From Chloroflexi bacterium bin125 (GTDB lineage: Bacteria; Chloroflexota; Dehalococcoidia; Bin125), in assembly GCA_002239025.1 (NCBI GenBank), contig MPNM01000003.1, positions 1-64,000 on the forward strand: a DNA stretch of 64,000 nucleotides. Reading direction: 5' to 3'. A program made the position numbers and the translations under genes. Below are positions 54,920-62,650 of the stretch, piece after piece (position 1 is the first letter of the stretch; every line of letters begins with the position of its first letter). The notes under the pieces are model-generated. The model searched no databases. It was not told the DNA's origin and saw only the letters and a program-made list of their open reading frames with translations.

Positions 54920-56291
54920 GTTCGTAGCACTTGTTGGTTGTGTAACAATCCTCGCCGCAGGATTGCTGGCAGCATCCTGCGGTGGCGAAGAGCAAGCGAG
55001 TCCGGATTCATCCGCCGCCGAACAGTCGCAGGACTCTTCGTCCCGACAGGAAAACTCGCAGGTACAGCAGTCAAGTCCGCAAAAGCAGAGCAAGGGCGAA
55101 CAACAAGAACAGCAAACGGTCCAGTCAACTCAAACGCAAGCCCAACGGCAGCAACAGGAACGCAGCGCCGAAGACAGGTCCGATTCCTCCGACGATGACC
55201 AAGAGCCAGAACAACGAGGAACAGATACTCAGTTCAGCCAAGTCAATCTGACCGCCGTCCCGATCCTGAATGCCTATCAGTTCAGCCAGCCGATTGAGAT
55301 GCTGCCTCTGCCGGATGGTTCGCTACTGGTCGCCGAGCAGCGCGGATACATCACGCGATTCGTCGAGGAAGACGGAGAGATCGAACAGTTCGGCATCCTC
55401 GATCTGACCGAATCAATCCGCTTCGGCGGCGAAGAAGGTCTGCTCAGTATGGCGCTGCATCCGAACTTGGAGAACGAGCCATATCTGTACGTCTACTACT
55501 CACCCGCCGATGCCCGCGTCACGCGACTGTCGCGCTTCCGCCTCGTGCTTGGTTCGGCGTTGATGGCCTCGGAATTGGTGATCATCGAGGTCCCGCAACC
55601 CTATTCCAACCACAACGGTGGTGCAGTCCGGTTTGGGTCGGACGGCATGCTCTACCTCGGCTATGGCGACGGCGGAGCTGCGAACGATCCGCAAGACCAT
55701 GGTCAAAACCGTGAGACCCTGCTGGGCACGATCATCCGCATCGATGTCAACAACATCGACACGACAACGGCCTATCGAATCCCGCCCGATAACCCATTCC
55801 TGGGCGTCGCAGGTGTGCGCCCAGAGATCTGGGCGTATGGACTGCGCAACCCATGGCGCATGGCCTTTGACAGCGAGACCGGTGATCTCTGGGTAGGCGA
55901 CGTAGGACAAAATCGAGTCGAAGAAGTTGCCGTTGTCGCCGCCGGTGAGAATCACGGTTGGAACGTGTTCGAGGGCGACGAGTGTTTCCGCTCTGAGGAA
56001 GAGTGTGAGGCGCTGACCAATGCAGTCGCGCCGGTAGCCACATACACGCACGACGACGGCTGTTCCGTGACCGGCGGCGAGGTATATCGCGGTAACGGCA
56101 TTCCAGGACTGTCCGGGCATTACGTCTTCGGGGACTACTGCTCCGGCAAGATTTGGACGATTGCTCCCGACGGAGTAATGGAAGAACGGCTGGAGTTAGA
56201 TGACTCGATTGCGTCATTCGCGGTCGACAATGACGGCGAGATCTATGTGCTGGTCTTCAATGGTCCGATTCTGAAACTGGTCGCTGACTAG
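54903..56291 (+). CDS. PQQ-dependent glucose/sorbosone dehydrogenase-like lipoprotein
   Basis: The 462-residue protein has a signal peptide ending in LLAASC, then a Ser/Gln/Glu-rich linker of about 95 residues, then a six-bladed propeller of the soluble aldose (GSDH) type. It shows YSNHNGGAVRFGSDGMLYLG, YGDGGAANDPQDHGQN and WAYGLRNPWRMAFDSETGDL. The cofactor is probably PQQ, although related eukaryotic proteins (HHIP-like) do not all use it. It overlaps the DUF35 gene by 17 bases. A longer upstream start at 54816 lies inside that gene. Confidence 0.87.
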   Translation: MNRLHRFVALVGCVTILAAGLLAASCGGEEQASPDSSAAEQSQDSSSRQENSQVQQSSPQKQSKGEQQEQQTVQSTQTQAQRQQQERSAEDRSDSSDDDQEPEQRGTDTQFSQVNLTAVPILNAYQFSQPIEMLPLPDGSLLVAEQRGYITRFVEEDGEIEQFGILDLTESIRFGGEEGLLSMALHPNLENEPYLYVYYSPADARVTRLSRFRLVLGSALMASELVIIEVPQPYSNHNGGAVRFGSDGMLYLGYGDGGAANDPQDHGQNRETLLGTIIRIDVNNIDTTTAYRIPPDNPFLGVAGVRPEIWAYGLRNPWRMAFDSETGDLWVGDVGQNRVEEVAVVAAGENHGWNVFEGDECFRSEEECEALTNAVAPVATYTHDDGCSVTGGEVYRGNGIPGLSGHYVFGDYCSGKIWTIAPDGVMEERLELDDSIASFAVDNDGEIYVLVFNGPILKLVAD

Positions 56292-56327
56292 GGTCTGTTC
56301 ACATGGAGCTGCACCACCAACGAAACC

Positions 56328-56424
56328 CCGTCATACCCGCGCTTGCCGCGGGTATCTCGCCGCATTCAGCACGACGTTGGTTCGCGACTCGGCGAGATTG
56401 CCGCAACAAGCGCGGCAATGACGG
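56328..56424. repeat. Composite palindromic repeat, type C copy 2
   Basis: Two 35-base arms (56328-56362 and 56390-56424) are about 80% complementary, and each contains its own smaller palindrome (GTCATACCCGC, GCGGGTATCTCG). A shorter relative lies at 28119. It looks like the widespread bacterial GTCATTCCCGC...GCGGGAATC repeat type. It is in the gap before the thioredoxin/NHL gene. Confidence 0.7.
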
Positions 56425-56492
56425 AACTCTGGGCCAGCGCTGAGTGATGTGGACAGGCCTTACTCTGAGACGACAGGAAACGAGCTCCTCAC

Positions 56493-58001
56493 ATGACAAC
56501 TTCTCGAGCTTTCGGTAAGACTCCTGCCCCGGACGTTCCCGGCGGGATGACCTGGCTCAACACCGGGCGTGAAATGTCGATGGCCGACTTTCGCGGTCGA
56601 CTCTTGATCCTGCACTTCTGGACCTACGCTTGAATCAACTGTCTGCACGTACTTCCGCAGTTGCGGAAGCTCGAACGACGCTACAGCGACACCCTGCAGA
56701 TTGTCTCGGTGCACTCGCCCAAGTTCCCGACCGAGCGCGAGACCGAGAACCTGCGACAGGCGATCCTGCGGTTGCGTATTGAACATCCTGTCCTCAACGA
56801 CGCCGACTTCAAGTACTGGCAGACCTTCGGCGCGCGCGCCTGGCCGACGCTGTTCTTCATCGATCCCAACGGCAATGTGATCGGTCTGCACGAGGGCGAG
56901 CTGACCGAGGACATGGCCGTTCCTCTGATCGACGGCTGGTTGGCCGAATACGAGGCAGAACAGATCCTGTCGCGTCAGCATCTGGGCCTGGAGCGTGAGA
57001 CCGGTCATGACAGCGCGCTCTCGTTCCCGGGCAAGGTCGCGTGGGACGACGATGCAGGTCGGCTTGTCATCTCGGATAGCAACAACGACCGGATCATCAT
57101 CGCCGACATCGACGGCAACGTGTCGCAGGTGGTTGGCGGTTCGCAAGCCGGCTTTACCGATGGCTCGGCAGCGGAGGCGACCTTCAATCAGCCGCAGGGC
57201 GTTGAGAGCTATGGCGACTACGTATTCGTTGCTGACAATGAGAATCATGCGATTCGCCGCATCGACGTGCGCGACGGCAGCGTGATCACGATCGCCGGAA
57301 CCGCCGAACAGGCGCGGATGCTGCCCTCGGGCGAGCCTGCGCGCCGGACGGCGTTGAGCTCACCCTGGGATGTCGCGGTCCACGACGGGGATCTCTACGT
57401 CGCGATGGCCGGTATCCACCAGATTTGGCGCATGCCGCTGGGTGACGACGCCGGCAGCGACTCGTACATCGGCCCCTGGGGCGGTTCAGGGCGCGAGGGA
57501 ATCGTCGATGGTCCACGAATGCAATCCGAGTTAGCTCAGGTCTCCGGACTCGCGCCTGGTCCCAGCGGCGTGGCGTTCGCGGACTCAGAATCGAGCGGGG
57601 TGCGAGAGATCAGTTGGGACCCCGACGGCCGCACGACGACATTCATCGGCAAGACCGGCGAGGGCGGACTGTTCCACTTCGGCGATGCCGATGGTGGTCG
57701 CTCAGTCGCTCGGCTGCAGCATCCGCTGGACGTGGCCAGGGTCGGAGACGAGTTATACGTCGCCGACACCTTCAACCACAAGATCAAGCAGGTGTTCGCG
57801 CTAACCGAAAACGTCAACACGCTGGTCGGCGGTCATGGTGACGCACTGGGCAACTTCAGCGAGCTTCAGCTAGATGAACCCGGCGGACTGACCAACGGTC
57901 CCGGACGCTCACTGTTGGTAGCCGACACAAACAATCACCGGATCGTCCATCTGGATCTGGAGTCGCGTTTGGGTCGGGAGATCGTGCTGAAGCTGCCCTG
58001 A
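56493..58001 (+). CDS. Thioredoxin-like/NHL-repeat protein (NHLRC2-like), candidate selenoprotein
   Basis: From ATG 56493 the frame runs to 58001 (502 residues) with a single TGA at 56631-56633, codon 47. Before it reads LRGRLLILHFWTYA-like sequence (FRGRLLILHFWTYA), and after it INCLHVLPQLRKLERRY. In NHLRC2-type proteins this segment reads FxTYCCINCLHxLPDL, so TGA replaces the first Cys of the CxxC pair. Residues 1-170 are a thioredoxin-like fold (FGARAWPTLFFIDPNGNVIG later). Residues 170-502 are an NHL-type propeller with LVISDSNNDRIIIADIDGNV and ADNENHAIRRIDVRDGSVIT. No coding break is otherwise seen. It is either a UGA-encoded selenocysteine or a nonsense mutation. No Sec genes are in the window. 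Confidence 0.8.
56652..56669 (+). promoter_or_regulatory. Candidate bacterial SECIS hairpin
   Basis: CTTCCGC (56652-56658) and GCGGAAG (56663-56669) form a perfect seven-pair stem closing an AGTT loop. The loop begins 25 bases after the TGA, and its second base is G, as expected for bacterial SECIS elements. No bulged U like that of E. coli fdhF is seen. It is inside the coding sequence, as bacterial SECIS elements are. Confidence 0.5.
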
Positions 58002-58011
58002 CACACCGCTC

Positions 58012-58043
58012 GAGTCCCCGTGTAATGCGGGAACCCGCTCGAC
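58012..58043. repeat. Type B palindrome
   Basis: GAGTCCCCGTGTAATGCGGG is followed by AACCCGCTCGACGGG. It shares the GCGGGAACCCGC core with 25622 and sits directly before the inverted repeat at 58061. Confidence 0.6.
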
Positions 58044-58060
58044 GGGAACGCAGGCGTTGA

Positions 58061-58139
58061 TGTAGGTGCGACCCTTGTGGTCGCCCGTCGCTGGTGCGAT
58101 GCAGGCAACACCAGATCAGCCACAAGGGCTGCCCCTACA
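58061..58139. repeat. Inverted repeat with imperfect 20-base arms (type D)
   Basis: The arm TGTAGGTGCGACCCTTGTGG at 58061-58080 is complementary with two mismatches to 58120-58139. The spacer is 39 bases. It lies between convergent genes and resembles the TGTAGGGGCGACCC-type intergenic repeats seen in Chloroflexota. Both B and D elements fill the gap 58002-58144. Confidence 0.65.
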
Positions 58140-58144
58140 CGCGA

Positions 58145-59371
58145 TCAGACGATGATGTCGCCCTGTTTCATCACGAACACCGGTTGGTTAAGGTCACGGA
58201 TGTTGGTGGCTGGATCGCCGGTGAATGCAGCAAGATCAGCGTCGAAACCTGACTGGATTCTGCCGACCTGATCGCCCACACCGATCGCGTCGGCGGTGTC
58301 GCAGGTCATGATTCTGAGCGCCTGCCAGGGAGTCATGCCGATGTCCTCGACGAAGGCCCAGGCCTCAGCCGGAGCTCGATCAAAGTCGGCGTAGGCCATG
58401 CCCATGTCGAGTCCCGAGGTGAAGCGCGCCCCTCGTTCTCGCATATCTCGCACGATTTCCAGTCCCTGTTCGCGTGGAGACGGACCTTGCAGGTTGGGAT
58501 TGCGCCGAGGAGCCGCGTCACCGCGCTGACGCGCTTCACCGGCGAGTAGTCCTAACCCGATCGTGGGATTAACCCAGATCCCCTCGTCGGCGATGCGCTG
58601 GGCCAGATCCGGCTCGTACTTGAACCCCTCTTCCGGATTCGCGGATAGCCAGCGGCAGTGGATCAGGTGCCGGACGCCGCCCTCGACCGCTGCCCTGATG
58701 CCCTCGGCTGCGTGCGTATGAGCAGCCACCTCAATCCCGCCCGACTTGCCAGCTTCGACGATCTCGCGAATGGTCTCAGGCGGATACTGGCGGTCTCGGG
58801 GATTGGAAGTCGGAGTGAAGTTACCACCAGAGGCCATCACCTTGAGCACATCCGCTCCCTGATCGACGTGCGCTTGCGCCATCGCCCGGACGGATTCCGG
58901 GCTATCCGCCTCACCTCCCCAGAACCAGCAATGATCCATTGTCCGAGTGATTGGCGCGCCCGAGGCGAGCAGTCGTGGTCCGGGGATGACGCCCGAGGCG
59001 ATGGCATCGCGGACGGCAAACACCACTTCATTCTTGGAACCGAGGTCGCGCATCGTCGTGATCCCGCTGCGCAGCGCGAGCCCAACTGCATGTGCGGCTC
59101 GCATCAGCGCAGGCTCGTTGGGCTCCTGCGAGATGATGTCAAAGGCATCGACCCGCGGCGGGCAGGGGATATGCGTATGCCCCTCGACCAGTCCAGGCAA
59201 AAGCGAGACATCGCCAAGGTCAACGATTTCTTGGTCCGCTGCGTCGGAGGCCGGCAGCACATCGATGATTTTGCCGTTGGCGACAGCCACTGCGTGGTCG
59301 GGAAGCCAGGCGTCCACCGTCGCGTTGGCGACACGGTCAGCGCGATAGAAGCGACGCTCGGATTCCGCCAT
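58145..59371 (-). CDS. Amidohydrolase family protein
   Basis: The 408-residue enzyme has the metal-binding motif VEGHTHIPCP, a Lys in VLKVMASGG, histidines in VAAHTHA and HLIHCRWL, and a late GLDMGM Asp. This is the imidazolonepropionase/prolidase-like group of metal-dependent hydrolases. ATG 59371 has GAGAGG before it; longer frames upstream have no homology. It follows the enoyl-CoA hydratase gene by 16 bases in one operon. Substrate unknown. Confidence 0.9.
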   Translation of the reverse strand: MAESERRFYRADRVANATVDAWLPDHAVAVANGKIIDVLPASDAADQEIVDLGDVSLLPGLVEGHTHIPCPPRVDAFDIISQEPNEPALMRAAHAVGLALRSGITTMRDLGSKNEVVFAVRDAIASGVIPGPRLLASGAPITRTMDHCWFWGGEADSPESVRAMAQAHVDQGADVLKVMASGGNFTPTSNPRDRQYPPETIREIVEAGKSGGIEVAAHTHAAEGIRAAVEGGVRHLIHCRWLSANPEEGFKYEPDLAQRIADEGIWVNPTIGLGLLAGEARQRGDAAPRRNPNLQGPSPREQGLEIVRDMRERGARFTSGLDMGMAYADFDRAPAEAWAFVEDIGMTPWQALRIMTCDTADAIGVGDQVGRIQSGFDADLAAFTGDPATNIRDLNQPVFVMKQGDIIV

Positions 59372-59387
59372 CAACGTGCGCCTCTCA

Positions 59388-60155
59388 CTACTGGGCTTGC
59401 CAGGTTGGTGAACGCTTCTCGCGAAATGCCTGTGGACCTTCCTTCGCATCGTCGGTGACACGGGCAACGCGGCGCATCGTCTCACCAAATCGGATCGCTT
59501 GCACGAAGGGCAACTCCTGACCTCGGTGCGCGACTTCCTTTGTCGCCCGCACGGCGAGCGGTGCACCCTTGCACAATCGCTGGGCCAGATTGTTGGCAGC
59601 CTGCATCAGGTCGTCGTGGGGCACGATTTCCCAGACCAGACCCATCTCCTTGGCCCGCCAGGCATCCACCCGGTCGCCGATCAGCAGCAACTCCATCGCG
59701 TAGTGCCAGGCAACGCGCTTGGGCATCCGAATCGAGCCCTGAATCGTCGGCACGCCGATCTGCACTTCGGGGAATCCAAACTGTGCGCGGTCTGAGGCGA
59801 TGACAAAATCACAGGCCGCCACGAGCGTCAGGCCGAAACCAAGCGCGAAGCCGTTGACAGCGGCGATCGTCGGTTTCCAGATCTCCATGCCCGACTCCAA
59901 CGAGGTCAGCGAAGGCACCTCCCAGAAGGTGTGTTCCTCGGGCGGAGCGGGCGAACGCAGATCGGCGCCGGCCGAGAACGCGCGTCCTGAGCCGGTGACG
60001 ATGCCGACCCAGGCGTCATCGTCATTGCGGAATTCTTCCCAGGCGGCGTTGAGGTCGGAGCGCAACTCGTGGTTGATCGCATTCAACGCCTCAGGCCGGT
60101 TGTAGGTAATCGTGGCAATCCGGCCACTGCGTTCATAGGTAACGGTGTCGCCCAT
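59388..60155 (-). CDS. Enoyl-CoA hydratase/isomerase family protein
   Basis: The 255-residue crotonase has RIATITYNRPEALNAIN, the oxyanion hole GRAFSAGADLRS, and FALGFGLTLVAACDFVIAS, with normal family length. AGGAGG lies close before ATG 60155. It is a different paralogue from the one at 1206, which has a long insertion. It is cotranscribed with the amidohydrolase gene. Substrate unknown. Confidence 0.92.
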   Translation of the reverse strand: MGDTVTYERSGRIATITYNRPEALNAINHELRSDLNAAWEEFRNDDDAWVGIVTGSGRAFSAGADLRSPAPPEEHTFWEVPSLTSLESGMEIWKPTIAAVNGFALGFGLTLVAACDFVIASDRAQFGFPEVQIGVPTIQGSIRMPKRVAWHYAMELLLIGDRVDAWRAKEMGLVWEIVPHDDLMQAANNLAQRLCKGAPLAVRATKEVAHRGQELPFVQAIRFGETMRRVARVTDDAKEGPQAFREKRSPTWQAQ

Positions 60156-60228
60156 TGGTGCCTCCTGGATTCATCGGCTGTGCAAGTCCGCTCCAGCCTA
60201 TCTGCCGTGATCGTTAGGTCGTGTTCGC

Positions 60229-61395
60229 CTAGGCGAAGGGATTGAGTTCTTCGTTGAGCGTGTTGAGATAGTCCGAGTAGATGTATCGGCGATCCCGCCG
60301 GCGCCCCGTAACCTCCTCGACGATGCCGAGATTAGCAAGGTGTTGAACCGCGGAATCCGCGGCAGAGAACGAGAGTGTTGAGCGATCACGAACAGCAGAA
60401 ATGGTCAGCAGCGGCCGCTGCACGAATTCATGATGTGCTCGGATCGCGGAGTTGGCTCGTCGTCCGGAGGCAGCAATGCGGGTTCGATCAGCCTCAAACA
60501 GCCTGGTCAACCGTTGCGCAGTTTCGACGCCGTGTTGGGCTGTCAAACGAACGCCTTCGAGGAAGAACTGCAGCCAGGCCTCCCAATCGCCATCGTCGCG
60601 TAGCTGATTGAGCAGGTCGTAATAGCTCGAGCGGAACTGTTTCAGATAGAGACTGAGATACAAGATCGGTTCGCTCAACGCTCCTGACTGTACCAGGATG
60701 AACGCGATTAACATCCGGCCGACCCGCCCATTGCCATCCAGGAACGGGTGGATCGATTCAAACTGAGCGTGCGCCAGACCAGCCCGAACCAGTGACGGCA
60801 AGCCATCGTCCGCTGCATGAATGAATCGCTCCAGATCACTCATGCATGATTCGACCTGATCGTGAGGCGGAGGGACGTAGAGTGCGACACCGGGACGTCT
60901 ACCGCCGATCCAGTTCTGTGATCGACGAAACTCGCCGGGCTGCTTCTCGGAGCCGCGCCCGCTCTGAAGTAGCAGCCGATGCAACTCGCGCAGCAGCCGA
61001 TTGCTCAGCGGGAAGTCATCGTCTCGCATCCGGTGTAGTCCATGGTCAAGGGCGGCGACGTAGTTGGATACCTCGGTGACATCATCGATCAATGCGCCAG
61101 GTCTGTTGCCGAGTTCAAATTCCAACAGGTCGGAGAGCGAAGACTGCGTGCCTTCAATTTCGGAAGACAACTGCGCTTCCCGCCGAACGTAGGAATAGAT
61201 GAAGAGGTCGGGATCCGGCAGGTGTCGGGTCACCGCATCCAATGAACCCAGGGCGATGGTTGCCCGCTCAAGCGGCCGGTGCAGATTGGAGAAGTCGAGC
61301 GGTGGGACCGGTGGCATCGGCGCCGGTACGTACGCTCTGACCGGTTCTTCGGCGAAAAGAGTCGTTTCGAAATGGCCGGTCGTTGTTCGCTTCAC
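60229..61395 (-). CDS. Fic-domain protein with a C-terminal winged helix
   Basis: The 388-residue protein has the Fic AMPylation motif HPFLDGNGRVGR near residue 200 and an N-terminal SSEIEGTQSS near residue 85, which matches the inhibitory helix of class II Fic proteins. The C-terminus (residues 310-388, with RDRSTLSFSAADSAVQHLANLG and RRRDRRYIY) looks like a winged helix. Fic enzymes transfer AMP to target proteins, and the SxxxEG motif restrains that. GTG 61395 is a guess, because the longer frame (to 61542) would run through a repeat array. Confidence 0.85.
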   Translation of the reverse strand: MKRTTTGHFETTLFAEEPVRAYVPAPMPPVPPLDFSNLHRPLERATIALGSLDAVTRHLPDPDLFIYSYVRREAQLSSEIEGTQSSLSDLLEFELGNRPGALIDDVTEVSNYVAALDHGLHRMRDDDFPLSNRLLRELHRLLLQSGRGSEKQPGEFRRSQNWIGGRRPGVALYVPPPHDQVESCMSDLERFIHAADDGLPSLVRAGLAHAQFESIHPFLDGNGRVGRMLIAFILVQSGALSEPILYLSLYLKQFRSSYYDLLNQLRDDGDWEAWLQFFLEGVRLTAQHGVETAQRLTRLFEADRTRIAASGRRANSAIRAHHEFVQRPLLTISAVRDRSTLSFSAADSAVQHLANLGIVEEVTGRRRDRRYIYSDYLNTLNEELNPFA

Positions 61396-61450
61396 AAGAG
61401 GGTGCTCAGTCGTTGGCTGGCAGCTGGATTGGCGAGGATCGTTGTTCCGT

Positions 61451-61643
61451 AAGTCGGAATAGCGCAGTACGTTATTGTGACTTCGGCATGAAGCCAGAAT
61501 AGCATGGGCCGTTATTCTTGGAAGCGGAATAGTCAGCCGCATTATTCTGACTTCGGACGTAAAGCGGAATAGCTTGACTACTTATCCCGGAAGTCAGAAT
61601 AAGAATGATAGCTATTCTAGGTTGAGGTCAAAAGACGAATAAC
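61451..61643. repeat. Array of alternating 12-bp motifs upstream of fic
   Basis: Six forward copies related to AAGTCAGAATAA start at 61451, 61491, 61522, 61562, 61591 and 61632. Five reverse copies (TTATTCTGACTT-like) lie between them at 61472, 61512, 61542, 61582 and 61613. The copies at 61542 and 61591 are perfect complements. Forward copies are spaced 40, 31, 40, 29 and 41 bases. The array occupies nearly all of the gap between the LLM gene and fic. It is probably an operator for a DNA-binding protein. Confidence 0.75.
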
Positions 61644-61652
61644 GAGGGAGCC

Positions 61653-62537
61653 TCAGCCGCTCTGCAGACCCTGCAGGTGCTTGCCTGAGAACTCTGCCAG
61701 GACGGCCTCTGCGTCCGACGCCGGGTGGAGATTGGCGATGGCGTGGTCGAATCCTCTTGACTTCATCTCGGCCAGGGTTTCGGCCGCCTCGTCGATCGTG
61801 TCCTCGGCGATCACCGTGATCCGATTAATCATCAGCTCGAGCGCCGACGAATCCCGACCGTGTGACTCCGCCTCCGATTTCACCAGGGCCCAGTCTTCGT
61901 CGAGCGTGTCGAGCATCGCCGGGTTGGCCAGGTAACCGTCGGCGTAGCGGCCGGCTCTGCGGAGTTGGCGCGGGTTGTTACCGCCCAACAGAATCGGGAC
62001 GCGGCGCGGCGGCTGTGGTCGGCAGTACCAGCCCTTCGTGTTGTAGAACTCGCCCTCGAACGATCCAATCTCGTTCTCCCAGAGGTCGCGCAGCACCTGC
62101 AGGTATTCGTCCATGCGGGCGCCTCGGCGATCGAAGGGCATCGACAGGGCTTCAAACTCTTCCTTCCACCAACCGACGCCGGCGCCGAGGATGAGTCGTC
62201 CGCCTGCGAGATGGTCAAGCGTCGCCATCATCTTGGCGTGCAACACCGGAGCGCGCATCGGCGCGACCAGCACGGCGGTGCCCAGTTCGACCCGCTCCGT
62301 GACCGCGGCAGCGTAGGTCATCAGCGTTAGCGGCTCGAGGAATGGAGCTTCAGCCGGAACCAGAAAGCGCCCATCCTCCGAGTAGGGGTAATCCGAGCCC
62401 TGGTCGGGCCGCAGCACGACATGGTCGAATGTCCAGAGCGAGTCGTAGCCGTTTGATTCCACGGACCGAGCCACACGCGCGATGTTCTCAGGGCTTGCAA
62501 CTCCACCGACCTGTGGCAAGTAGATCCCGACTTTCAT
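61653..62537 (-). CDS. Luciferase-like (F420-type) oxidoreductase
   Basis: The 294-residue TIM-barrel protein begins MKVGIYLPQVGGVAS and has DSLWTFDHVVLRPDQ near residue 35. Later come ERVELGTAVLVAPMRAPVLH and ILGAGVGWWKEEFEAL. It is typical of the F420-dependent LLM group. No F420 biosynthesis gene is in the window. GAGGGAG precedes ATG 62537. It is divergent from the MFS gene, with about 110 bases between. Confidence 0.9.
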   Translation of the reverse strand: MKVGIYLPQVGGVASPENIARVARSVESNGYDSLWTFDHVVLRPDQGSDYPYSEDGRFLVPAEAPFLEPLTLMTYAAAVTERVELGTAVLVAPMRAPVLHAKMMATLDHLAGGRLILGAGVGWWKEEFEALSMPFDRRGARMDEYLQVLRDLWENEIGSFEGEFYNTKGWYCRPQPPRRVPILLGGNNPRQLRRAGRYADGYLANPAMLDTLDEDWALVKSEAESHGRDSSALELMINRITVIAEDTIDEAAETLAEMKSRGFDHAIANLHPASDAEAVLAEFSGKHLQGLQSG

Positions 62538-62650
62538 GGCTCACTCCCTCTCGGTCTGCTTTGGGCGGTACCCTCCGCAGATATGCGGCTTCTGACCGGA
62601 CGTTCGCCGAACAGTATGACTGACCCGACGCCGACGCGGCAGTCGGCCTC

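Noticed and set aside
56493..56660. Reading the thioredoxin/NHL gene as a pseudogene or as starting at TTG 56661
   Set aside because: The frame is intact on both sides of the TGA with full domain similarity, and a start at 56661 would remove the CxxC region. A recent nonsense mutation remains possible but explains the placement less well.
58061..58139. Insertion sequence with terminal inverted repeats
   Set aside because: The span is only about 80 bases with no open frame, so it is a small repeat and not an IS.
61396..61542. Longer fic start at ATG 61542
   Set aside because: It would translate the repeat array, and the added residues have no family similarity.
61451..61643. CRISPR array next to fic
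   Set aside because: Copies are short, degenerate and alternate in orientation. There are no uniform repeats or spacers and no cas genes.
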